Assembly (NCBI GenBank): GCA_029261535.1
Contig: JAJDBF010000070.1
Coordinates: forward strand, 62,001-126,000
Length of the DNA: 64,000 bases
Origin: Nitrospinaceae bacterium
Lineage (GTDB): Bacteria > Nitrospinota > Nitrospinia > Nitrospinales > Nitrospinaceae
Direction of reading: 5' to 3'
Each line of letters opens with the position of its first letter. The first letter of the stretch is position 1. Of this stretch, positions 35,212 to 43,379 are shown piece after piece. The notes below the pieces were generated by a model. That model was not told where the DNA came from and ran no database searches. It was given only the letters and a program-made list of their open reading frames with translations. The position numbers and the translations under genes are program-made.

Positions 35212-36054
35212 TTAGAGATACCAGTGTCGGAGAGTTGCTTCATTTTTCATTAAGCGGAGAACCCTCTTCTTGGCCCACTCAGCATCTTTTTGGGCCTTTA
35301 CCATGGCGACCTCAGTGAGCACAGCCTGAGTGAGGCCTTCTGTTATTGAGTACAACGGATCTCCAAAGGAGGGCATGGGAACAGGGTTTTCAGCGAAAGT
35401 TAATTCCAGCCAGTTGTCGTCTGAAAATTTTGGATTGGTGTAGCCCCGGAATAGAAGAGTCAGTGTGAAAAGCAAACTATTGACCTCTGGTTGTTTAGTG
35501 TAGGCCTGACGTTTCAATGGGCTCTTGAACTCAAGAGCACCCATGACGCGCCAACATTGCTCAATATCATGAGTGAGAGTATGTTCCAGCCTCCTAAGCC
35601 CGTCCTTGAAGACGGAGAGAACGCACCTGAAGTCCTCGGTGGTGAGACCTGATAATCCCTCGTCTAAACAAAAAATCCCTTCCAATTCTTCGCTGTAGTC
35701 GCGTGAGAAGCTTTCGAAATCACTAATGGCTCGTTCCTGCACCTTAATGTCTTTCTGTAGTTGTCGAACAAGATTCCTCTGGTCAGCCGCTCTGTCTGGG
35801 ATCAGTTTGGTTGAGTAGTTCGCCGCCGCAAAACAGATTTGAGCGACCGTGCTCACCAGTAGCGTTTGCGCTTCCTTGCTCCGCACTGGCTTAATATTTT
35901 CAACAAGACTAAGTGCCTTGTAAAAATTACCGCCTTCTACATAATTTTCATTTATCCATTTTTCATATTTATTATTCAATTCTTCATGGAAGGATATATC
36001 GCCAGTACTTTTTTTTTCTTCATTGATGGACCCTGTGGTTTCTTCGGATGGCAT
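35212..36054 (-). CDS. Hypothetical protein next to the integrase
   Basis: 280 residues from the ATG at 36052-36054, chosen because AAGGAG lies 5-7 bases upstream; a GTG at 36072 is less suitable. It is soluble and helical, with no signal peptide or known motif. It has a charged N-terminus, a coiled-coil-like middle (RAADQRNLVRQLQKDIKVQERAISDFESF) and a C-terminal helix rich in Arg/Lys. No family recognised. Between integrase and AlpA genes, the usual cargo position for defence or immunity genes in P4-like islands; a defence role is only a guess. Confidence 0.6.
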   Translation of the reverse strand: MPSEETTGSINEEKKSTGDISFHEELNNKYEKWINENYVEGGNFYKALSLVENIKPVRSKEAQTLLVSTVAQICFAAANYSTKLIPDRAADQRNLVRQLQKDIKVQERAISDFESFSRDYSEELEGIFCLDEGLSGLTTEDFRCVLSVFKDGLRRLEHTLTHDIEQCWRVMGALEFKSPLKRQAYTKQPEVNSLLFTLTLLFRGYTNPKFSDDNWLELTFAENPVPMPSFGDPLYSITEGLTQAVLTEVAMVKAQKDAEWAKKRVLRLMKNEATLRHWYL

Positions 36055-36141
36055 ACGCACTCCTTCTAGCACCTTCCATGATGGGCCAGACCAAACCGGG
36101 TGAAGGGACCCGGCCTGTTCCCCGTCGGGTAAGGTCTGGTT

Positions 36142-37347
36142 TTAGATATTTACGATTTTGGTTTTTTCTCTTGAGAGTATATTTCGCAAAACACGATCCC
36201 ATTTGTTCATAGCATTTTTCTTTTCACGGTCATAACCGTAGCGGTCATAAACTTTCGTGATACCTGGCTCCCGGTGATTAATTATTTTCCGTACAATCTC
36301 TCTCGGTATACCGTTCCTTGTCATGTGGGAGCTTGCGGTCCGCCTTAAATCATGGGGGGCGAAGGCTTCATCAAAGCCGAATACATCTTGGTTTTTCCGC
36401 AGTGCTTGGCTCAAGGATCGGGTGGTAATGGGCTTCCTCCCCCCTCCTCGTGGGGATGGAAACAAGAAAGAGGAGTCCCCGGAAAGGGCCTTGATTTCGC
36501 TCAACAGGTCTCTTGCCCACTGCGTGAGGTAAACCCGATGGGACAACCCGTTTTTTGTTTTCTCTTTCGGAATGGTCCACCAATTTGACTCCAGATCAAA
36601 CTCGGGCCATTCAGCCTTTGCCACCTCGCTTTTTCTTTGGAGAGTCACAAGAAGAAATTTCAAGGCAAGTTTGGTGCCTTCTGTCATTGCGCAATCTTTC
36701 AGCCTCAGCCAGAATAATTCAGTCTCATTCTCGTTTAAGTGCCTGTCCCGCTCTTCTTCTTTACCTCCGGGTCTTTCTATCGGGTGGCACGGGCTTCCCC
36801 TAACGATGTCCCGCCCGATTGCAAAATTAAACATCCTGCGCAGAGCACTTAATGTCCTGTTGGCCATCACCGGCGATCCCCGGTCAACGATCTGATCTAA
36901 AATCAAAATCACATCCCGACGCTTAATATCCTCAGCCTTGCGGTTCCCCCATTTCGGGACAATATCCTTTTCAAGGATGCGCTTCTCCTCTTTCCAGCCC
37001 TTATTATTTTTTGAACGCTTTTCAATATATTCCTTTACCAACCCCTTTATCGTGCTGGCATCCCTGCCATGCCTGTTAGAATTCACACGTTCCAGACCCG
37101 GATCAATGCCCTTGTCTAGCTTTTTTTTGGCCTCCGCATGTTCTGCGTGGGCCTCCGCCAGAGTCATTGCCGGAAATTTCCCAAGAGTCATTCTTCGGGA
37201 AGCTCCCTTGAAGCGGTACATGTATATCCACGACTTCCGGCTTTTGGGAGAGACACGGACACCAAACCCTCTCCCGTTTGCTTCCCATTCTTCATAGCGT
37301 TCTTCTTTGGGCTTTAATGCCTTTACCTTCGCGTCCGTGAATTTCAT
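36142..37347 (-). CDS. int: P4-type tyrosine integrase
   Basis: 401 residues. The N-terminal DUF4102 arm-binding domain (MKFTDAKVKALKPKEERYEEWEANGRGFGVRVSPKSRKSWIYMYRFKG...LGKFPAMTLAEA) is followed by a core-binding domain and the catalytic domain. Arg I is in LVTLQRKSEV, the HxLR box is APHDLRRTASSHM, and the nucleophile lies in VYDRYGYDREKKNAM. P4-type integrases use tRNA 3' ends, matching the tRNA-Pro fragment 200 bp away. It should integrate and excise module A. Confidence 0.93.
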   Translation of the reverse strand: MKFTDAKVKALKPKEERYEEWEANGRGFGVRVSPKSRKSWIYMYRFKGASRRMTLGKFPAMTLAEAHAEHAEAKKKLDKGIDPGLERVNSNRHGRDASTIKGLVKEYIEKRSKNNKGWKEEKRILEKDIVPKWGNRKAEDIKRRDVILILDQIVDRGSPVMANRTLSALRRMFNFAIGRDIVRGSPCHPIERPGGKEEERDRHLNENETELFWLRLKDCAMTEGTKLALKFLLVTLQRKSEVAKAEWPEFDLESNWWTIPKEKTKNGLSHRVYLTQWARDLLSEIKALSGDSSFLFPSPRGGGRKPITTRSLSQALRKNQDVFGFDEAFAPHDLRRTASSHMTRNGIPREIVRKIINHREPGITKVYDRYGYDREKKNAMNKWDRVLRNILSREKTKIVNI

Positions 37348-37393
37348 GTTATGGGTTCTCTGGGGCGGTCTATTGGGGAAAAGGCATCAATCT

Positions 37394-37429
37394 GCTACCC
37401 ACAAATTCCTGGGTAGCACTATGGGTAGC
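37394..37429. promoter_or_regulatory. Probable integrase arm-type sites, right end
   Basis: GCTACCC (37394-37400, inverted) and GGGTAGC at 37411-37417 and 37423-37429 lie just upstream of int. The direct pair has the same 12-bp spacing as at 20684-20702. Another GGGTAGC is at 37644-37650. Confidence 0.5.
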
Positions 37430-37546
37430 ATTCTAACCTTAATACTATGAAACAGCAAGAACAGAGAAGAGCCAGCTATAATGCCTTAAACTGGTATTTT
37501 ATGAGGGCTTAGGCTGTCCATGACGTTTCATTATTTTTCAAAACCC

Positions 37547-37672
37547 CCTGCTTTTAGAGCAGGGGGTCGCAGGTTCAAATCCTCTCGCCCCGACCAAATA
37601 AAACAATGGGTTACGGCTTCGGCTGTAGCCCATTTTTTATTTTGGGTAGCGTTTGAGCGGAAATTAGTATGA
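37547..37672 (+). repeat. Right attachment repeat (attR) with partial tRNA-Pro
   Basis: It repeats the tRNA-Pro 3' half from the anticodon stem to CCA (37547-37596), the following terminator and a GGGTAGC...TTTGAGCGG.AATT tail. It lacks the 5' half, so it is not a tRNA gene. The anticodon position reads TTA instead of TGG and the T-stem has a mismatch (GCAGG), so the copy has decayed. Confidence 0.8.
37606..37638 (+). terminator. Intrinsic terminator in attR
   Basis: Same 12-bp TTCG-capped hairpin and six-T run as at 20646-20678. Confidence 0.75.
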
Positions 37673-38217
37673 CGTTGCAATTAGTTTGGGATTCGTTGGC
37701 AGTTATAGTGGGATTTTTTTTAAATATGAATTCAAAAATGGCGCGGTCCTTGTGTAAGGGTGCCCCTTAGTGTAACCCTCCCCTTTTAAAATATCCCGAT
37801 TCAAAAAAATACTAACCCAACTGCCGGTTCATTTTTTGGGGAGAAGGCCAAGGCAATAATATTCCCATCAAGACAGCTTCCCCGCAAAAACATATAACCT
37901 ATTGATTTAATTAATATTAAATTTATTTTAAATTCTAACTCAAGCCCATTCATTTTCCTGCACCCCTAAGTATAAATCTTTCAATAAGTTATATAGACTT
38001 AAGTTTACACCTCATAAAAACAATAAGTTGTAGGCCATGCTCTCTAAAAATATATCATCCAGCGATTGTGATGGCTATTCGTTGATAACCAATTGAAAAA
38101 TTTATACTTATTATATTTTCAAAATGCCTGTTGAGTCTTCCTCTAGTGACCAAAAAACCATAACTAATTGAAAAATTGTATTTTATTTGCTAGCCTATTG
38201 TTAACCAAAAAATTTAA
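37673..38217. other. AT-rich gap upstream of the export cluster
   Basis: 545 bp without a credible gene. It contains direct repeats AACCAATTGAAAAATTTATA (38087) and TAACTAATTGAAAAATTGTA (38161), 74 bp apart, and CAATAAGTT twice near 37985 and 38021. A weak promoter-like TTGAAA-N17-TAGCCT lies at 38168-38196. These could be regulator sites for the downstream operon. Confidence 0.35.
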
Positions 38218-39885
38218 ATGAGCTTGAGTGATCAGCTTTTTTTTTCGTCACAAGGTAGCTTTGAGGAGAGCAGAACTCCCCGATTCTTCCTATCGGCTGA
38301 CCATATAAAAAGCATTAGGTGGAAGCGTTTTTTATTTCCCCCTCACTTTTCCCGGCTTTTTCTTAGCTCTATATTTTCAATGGGTTTTGGACGAGGTTTC
38401 AGGATCAAAGTCCTCCAAACCGTTTCATTTCTTAAAACCATGAGAATTTGTTTAATCACAGACACAGCTCTTAAGCAAGGGGATGAAATCCTCCAGGGAT
38501 TTACAGGTCATTCCTTGCAACAGGAATCGAGCATTGGTAAAGCGTTTCTCTATGAAGTTGATTATATGGCGGTTTTGGTCGAAGACGAGGGGAAAGCTGT
38601 TTCCACCTTAAAGCGGATTAAAAGTGATTTGAATTTATTTTTAAAACCATTATTGGTTTTGGGCTATAAAAATCTGGAAGCTTATAAAAGCTTATCGGAT
38701 GAACAAATCCTGCTCCCTGTAAAAGCCTCGGAAATTTCTAATAAGCTGGACTCTTTAAATTCCATCGCTGAAAAATTTCAGGATTTTAATAACAATCTGG
38801 AGGACCTCAACGAGGACCAGCAAAAAGATATTTGTGTGCTCCGTTATTTGTCCTCGCGAGATGAAGATTTTTTGTCTCCCGAAAGAAATACGCGTTCAAA
38901 GGTAGGTTACACGTACCCCCTTTTAAGGTCTTTATACGATGTTGCCATGGGAGAGGAGATTGATCGATTAGAGATCCTTGAAGAAACAGGTTTGATCCGA
39001 GGGTCCCCAATAGACAATATCCACACCTGCCCTGAATGTGGGTTGTACAACATTAATTTCAGGGAAGTCTGTCCTGATTGCCAATCGATAAAGATTAATC
39101 AGGAAAATACACTGCACCATTTCCGTTGCGCCTATGTTGGAAAAGAAAAGGATTTTGCGAGCGACCATAAATTAATATGTCCCAAATGCCTCAAACGGCT
39201 GAACCATATTGGCGTGGATTATGACCGACCAACGGAAAACTTTTGGTGTGACTCCTGTGGGTTGAACTTTTCAGAACCTCAGGTTAGTTGCTTTTGCTTG
39301 AATTGTACGAACATTTTTATTTCAGAGGAGGCTGTACATAAATCTATAAAGGAATACAAGATTACACGAAACGGGTATCGGGCCGCCAAGGAAGGATTTT
39401 TAACCGAAAGCGGCTGGGTGGGTGTGTTCAGAAAAGAGTTGAACCTTTATCGATATGAAGTTTTTGAGGAAATACTCAAGCTGGAAATTAACAGATGCAC
39501 CCGGTACAAAAGCCACTCCACCTTGATTCATTTTAGCCTGAGAAAATTGGAAACAGAAAAAACCGCAAATCAATTAAGTGATTATAAATCCCTGCGTCAC
39601 GATTTGATCCGGATTTTCCAGGACACATTCAGAAATACAGACATCGCCACCGATGTCAGCCCAACGGACAACCTGGTTGTTTTAACCCATACCGATCAGG
39701 GCTCGGCAAATCGGGCGATGGAACGGTTAAATGAAAAGCTCAATCTATCTTTCAAAGGAACCATTATTTGCCTGTTCGCATTGCAGGAATTATCCGTCTT
39801 TGAAGGGGATCATCACCTTTTGCTCAATCAGTTGCAGGCGAGGTTGGATGAAAAACTGGTCGTCGAAGAAAAAGTTGAAGGGTGA
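38218..39885 (+). CDS. TackOD1-like Cys-rich regulator with receiver-like and degenerate GGDEF domains
   Basis: 555 residues; an in-frame ATG at 38440 (MRICLITDTALKQG) may be the true start, and neither start has a good ribosome-binding site. From residue ~75 there is a receiver-like fold. Residues ~270-385 hold at least four Cys pairs (CPECGLYNINFREVCPDC; CPKC; CDSC; CFCLNC) resembling the TackOD1 metal-binding domain. The C-terminus (about 425-545: EILKLEINRCTRYKSHSTLIHFSL...AMERLNEKL) aligns by eye with GGDEF, but the active-site motif is replaced by SPTDN, so catalysis is unlikely. The stop overlaps the glycosyltransferase region; probably a cyclic-nucleotide or metal-linked regulator. 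Confidence 0.6.
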   Translation: MSLSDQLFFSSQGSFEESRTPRFFLSADHIKSIRWKRFLFPPHFSRLFLSSIFSMGFGRGFRIKVLQTVSFLKTMRICLITDTALKQGDEILQGFTGHSLQQESSIGKAFLYEVDYMAVLVEDEGKAVSTLKRIKSDLNLFLKPLLVLGYKNLEAYKSLSDEQILLPVKASEISNKLDSLNSIAEKFQDFNNNLEDLNEDQQKDICVLRYLSSRDEDFLSPERNTRSKVGYTYPLLRSLYDVAMGEEIDRLEILEETGLIRGSPIDNIHTCPECGLYNINFREVCPDCQSIKINQENTLHHFRCAYVGKEKDFASDHKLICPKCLKRLNHIGVDYDRPTENFWCDSCGLNFSEPQVSCFCLNCTNIFISEEAVHKSIKEYKITRNGYRAAKEGFLTESGWVGVFRKELNLYRYEVFEEILKLEINRCTRYKSHSTLIHFSLRKLETEKTANQLSDYKSLRHDLIRIFQDTFRNTDIATDVSPTDNLVVLTHTDQGSANRAMERLNEKLNLSFKGTIICLFALQELSVFEGDHHLLLNQLQARLDEKLVVEEKVEG

Positions 39886-39890
39886 AAGTT

Positions 39891-41189
39891 ATGGCTGAAT
39901 TTGTCGGTGATATAGTTGGCTTTATACGGGCCCAAAGCCTGGAGTCGTTCGTTCGTATATTTTGGCTGTTTATTTTCACAGATTTGCCTCGATACTTCTT
40001 GATGGACATTTACATTTTTGTTCACGAGTTTTGGTTTAAAAAACCAACTCAGGAGCAGAATAACTTTGTTGCCTACCTGAGAAACAGCCCTCCATTAGTA
40101 TCTGTCATTATCCCAACCCTCAATGAAGCGGATACCTTGCGCTGGACCATCCGGTCCCTGGAGGAGCAAAGCTACAAGAACCTTCAATTGATTGTGGTGG
40201 ACGATGGTTCGACGGATGGAACCGCTCAATTGTGTTCCAATCTAAAAGCCATATATCCCAATATTAAAATTTACAGAATGGCCGAACGATCCGGTAAAGC
40301 GGCGGCGTTAAACTGTGGTCTCCAGTTCGCCGAGGGAGAATTTGTTGTGTTTGTAGATTCTGATACCACTTTTGACAGAGACGCAATTATTAATATATTG
40401 ACTCCCTTTTATGACCCCCAAGTCGGCGGCATCTCGGGAAATCTTCTGCCAAGAAATGGAAGCCAGAATCTACTGACAACTTTACAACATATAGAATATC
40501 TATTTGTCATTTCAATCGGGCGCCGCGTCCGGGGCCGGTTCAACATATTGCCGATAATTTCGGGAGCTTTTGGAGCGTTTCGTTCGAACCTGGTTAATTC
40601 CGAACGCTTGGGCGGACATGAACCCGGTCCGGGAAACGATTCGGATATGACCATTCGATTGAGAAAACTTGGATATCGAATTGTGTTCGCCCCCAACGCC
40701 TATTGCCTGACCAATGTGCCCTCTTCTTTATATAACTTGCTCAAGCAAAGGGCGCGTTGGGACCGCAATATCATCAAAAACAGAATTCGAAAGCATAAGG
40801 ACGTTTACAACCCTTTTTCGAAGAATTTCAGATCCCGGGATGTTCTTTCATTTATAGACACCACATTTTTTCATGTGGTTTTAGGGATGGTGACGGTTTT
40901 GTATATTTTAGATATTGCGATTGCTTACCCCGAATTCCTGGTTTTCGTTTTAATTATTAATTTGGGTTTGTATTTGATTGCAGAAATTATCGAACTTTTT
41001 ATTGCAGTCGGGCTTTCGAAACGCTGGGATGATCTTGGTCTTGTTATTTTTCTACCCCTCTTCAATCCGTTCAAAATACTCCTGAAATTCAATAGGGTGC
41101 TTGCCTATTTCCAGGAGTTGACATTCAGGAGCTCCAACAGGGATCCGTTTTCTCCTGCAAAAGTAAGGAGTAATTTAATTCGATGGTAA
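39891..41189 (+). CDS. Membrane-bound processive family-2 glycosyltransferase
   Basis: 432 residues from the ATG at 39891, with AAGGG 8 bases upstream; an in-frame GTG lies at 39882. The GT-A domain shows SVIIPTLNEADTL, VVDDGSTDGT, FVDSDTTFDRDA (DxD), a GNDSDMTIRLRKLGY acceptor Asp and KQRARWDRN (the QxxRW-type motif of processive enzymes). An N-terminal hydrophobic segment (about 20-45) and two C-terminal helices (about 320-370) anchor it. Similar to synthases of hyaluronan, poly-GlcNAc or cellulose; the substrate cannot be told. Neighbours (TolC-like, HlyD-like) suggest the polymer is exported by a tripartite channel. Confidence 0.85.
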   Translation: MAEFVGDIVGFIRAQSLESFVRIFWLFIFTDLPRYFLMDIYIFVHEFWFKKPTQEQNNFVAYLRNSPPLVSVIIPTLNEADTLRWTIRSLEEQSYKNLQLIVVDDGSTDGTAQLCSNLKAIYPNIKIYRMAERSGKAAALNCGLQFAEGEFVVFVDSDTTFDRDAIINILTPFYDPQVGGISGNLLPRNGSQNLLTTLQHIEYLFVISIGRRVRGRFNILPIISGAFGAFRSNLVNSERLGGHEPGPGNDSDMTIRLRKLGYRIVFAPNAYCLTNVPSSLYNLLKQRARWDRNIIKNRIRKHKDVYNPFSKNFRSRDVLSFIDTTFFHVVLGMVTVLYILDIAIAYPEFLVFVLIINLGLYLIAEIIELFIAVGLSKRWDDLGLVIFLPLFNPFKILLKFNRVLAYFQELTFRSSNRDPFSPAKVRSNLIRW

Positions 41190-43345
41190 AGACACTTAAA
41201 CATTGTATTGAGCTATGGATCTTGGTCATTTTTTGTCTGGGTCTGACGGTTTCCCTTGCCCCTGGAAGTGAGGCGGAGGAATACCAGAGACCTGCGTTGG
41301 ATTTAAAAGCCCTGGAAGCAAAAGTGTTTGAGAAAAATTTTTCGATTACCGCGCTACGGGAAAATGTGAGGAGTCTGAAAGAAACCAAAAACAAGATCAG
41401 CAATGAATATGGCCCCGATTTCATTTTAAATTACAACCTGTTCCCCAAGGGAGCTCAAATCGATGACGGCGATTTGAACACCAAGTCCCAAGTCCGGTTC
41501 AGGATTAATCAAGACCTCATTAAACCGTTCAGCCTCCGCGCCCAAAGATTGGAAGCCTCCGAGGCACAAACCGCCTCCATGAAAGCAGAGCTCGAAGACT
41601 CCCATGTTTACGCCATTTACCTTTTAAGATTGAAATATATTCAAGCACTTCAAAGTAGGAAGTCCGTTGGGTTTTATGAGCAAATACAAAAAATATACGA
41701 CGAGTTATTAACATTAAAAATCGACCAGCTCAATGAAAAGGACATCCTGATACCCAATGTACTGTCCATTGAAAAAGAGCGTTTGTCTGCAATGGCGCAG
41801 GTGGAACTGCATAAAACACGCTTAAAATATGCAAAGGAATGGATGGCGGATTTCTCAAGGGCATTGCCGGAACAAATTAAACTAATAGAGCTAGAAGAAC
41901 CTCCGCCCTTTATAAAGATTCAGAATCTCAGTGCCATTCAATTTGCTGAGCTTCCTAAAATTAAAGTGCTAAATCAGTTGGCAAAAATGGAACGCGCTCA
42001 TTCAAAAAACAGCATTTTAAACGAGATCGACCTCACTCTTTCCCTGGGGTATCAGATTAGAGAAAGTCAGAGGGGGGAAGTGAGTAGCGGCATTGAATCC
42101 AGAGTCAGATTGAAACTTCCTTTCACGATTTTTGGTATTGCCCAACATAAAAAGGCCTCCCATGTTTCAAAAAGCAACTTCTGGCAGTCAAAAGCCAGGG
42201 AAACCGAATTGTTTATTAAGGAAAAAATAAACGCCGCCCTGGAAGAATATATCCAGAAATCCCGGGAAATTAAAACGCTCCAGAAGGATATTGAGGAGAA
42301 CCTGGAGCTACACAGGATCGAGAAACAAAAAGTAGAGAGCGACACCCATTCCATCTTTGGAGATCCCGCCCGCGTATTGGAATTAGCAGCTGAAATCAAA
42401 AAGGTGACTTTAATTAGAAGGCTGGCCCAGTACAAGCTTCATGAAATTTACTTCAGGATTCTATATCTTTCTGGCACGATCTCTTCAAGCTGGAATATTA
42501 AGAATATATCCTTGGAGCCCGCCAAAGACCTTAAGTTTTCCCAAAACAAGGCACTGTGGGTTTGGAAGGTCAATCCTATTTTTGAAAAAAAATCCTCCCT
42601 GGATGAATTGATTTTATTTTGCATGGACCACAACATCGACAAACTTTATTTTTCCCTGAACCAACAAAGTGCCAACAGCATTTCCATGGAAACCGCTAAC
42701 CACTCGGGGCTTTCCATGGAAAGCTTGTCCAACTTCATAAAAACGCTTCACGAAAAGGGCATCAAGACTTCTGCATTGATTGGAGACAAACACTGGGTGC
42801 TCCCCAAAAAACGCCAAAACATGAAGGAGCGCCTCAACGTTATTCTGGATTTCAATTCCAGAGCTTGCAAGGAATGTCGGTTTGATGCCGTTCATTTTGA
42901 TGTTGAGCCCCACTTGCTTCCTCAGTGGAAAAAAATTCCCAAGGAGGTTTTGAAGCTCTACCACCAGACTTTACTGGTAGCTAAAAACAGACTGGAACAA
43001 GAAGAAATCCCTCTCCCACTTGAGGCGGATTTACCGGTTCATTTTGAAAAGGTTTCAGCAACCTTGTTGAAAAAAATAATTGGCCTGGTTGACGAAGTCA
43101 CTCTCATGGCTTATTCAGCGAAAAGACCAACAACATTATTGAAATCCGTGCTCGACGAATTAAATCAGGCTACCGAGGAAAGTACCCCAACCCGCATAGG
43201 AATTGACGCGAAGAAGTTTAAAACGGAAACGGACATGAGGGAATTTATGGAAAAGGCCCATATTTTATTGGCCCCCCATGGATCGTTTTCCGGGTTCGCT
43301 ATTCACGATTACCACAAATATCAATACTTAAAAAAGAGGGATTAA
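41183..43345 (+). CDS. TolC-like outer-membrane protein fused to a GH18-like domain
   Basis: 720 residues, overlapping the glycosyltransferase stop by 7 bases. A signal peptide (about 1-30) precedes a TolC-type helical region (about 32-430; LDLKALEAKVFEKNFSITALRENV, SLGYQIRES...SGIESRVRLKLPFTIFG, long helices). Residues ~450-718 form a TIM-barrel-like domain. FDAVHFDVEPH (567-577) matches the GH18 motif DGxDxDxE with Glu at 575, and a later VDEVTLMAYSAK resembles the MxYD strand. I read it as an export channel with an attached polysaccharide hydrolase or binding domain. The fusion is unusual. Hydrolase activity is not certain because the first Asp/Gly positions differ. Confidence 0.65.
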   Translation: MVKTLKHCIELWILVIFCLGLTVSLAPGSEAEEYQRPALDLKALEAKVFEKNFSITALRENVRSLKETKNKISNEYGPDFILNYNLFPKGAQIDDGDLNTKSQVRFRINQDLIKPFSLRAQRLEASEAQTASMKAELEDSHVYAIYLLRLKYIQALQSRKSVGFYEQIQKIYDELLTLKIDQLNEKDILIPNVLSIEKERLSAMAQVELHKTRLKYAKEWMADFSRALPEQIKLIELEEPPPFIKIQNLSAIQFAELPKIKVLNQLAKMERAHSKNSILNEIDLTLSLGYQIRESQRGEVSSGIESRVRLKLPFTIFGIAQHKKASHVSKSNFWQSKARETELFIKEKINAALEEYIQKSREIKTLQKDIEENLELHRIEKQKVESDTHSIFGDPARVLELAAEIKKVTLIRRLAQYKLHEIYFRILYLSGTISSSWNIKNISLEPAKDLKFSQNKALWVWKVNPIFEKKSSLDELILFCMDHNIDKLYFSLNQQSANSISMETANHSGLSMESLSNFIKTLHEKGIKTSALIGDKHWVLPKKRQNMKERLNVILDFNSRACKECRFDAVHFDVEPHLLPQWKKIPKEVLKLYHQTLLVAKNRLEQEEIPLPLEADLPVHFEKVSATLLKKIIGLVDEVTLMAYSAKRPTTLLKSVLDELNQATEESTPTRIGIDAKKFKTETDMREFMEKAHILLAPHGSFSGFAIHDYHKYQYLKKRD

Positions 43346-43379
43346 AATCAAATCCTTAAGAAACAAACCCAGAGTCAGG

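Noticed and set aside
37547-37596. A second tRNA gene with anticodon TTA
   Set aside because: It lacks the 5' acceptor strand and D-arm and has a broken T-stem; it is an attachment-site fragment.
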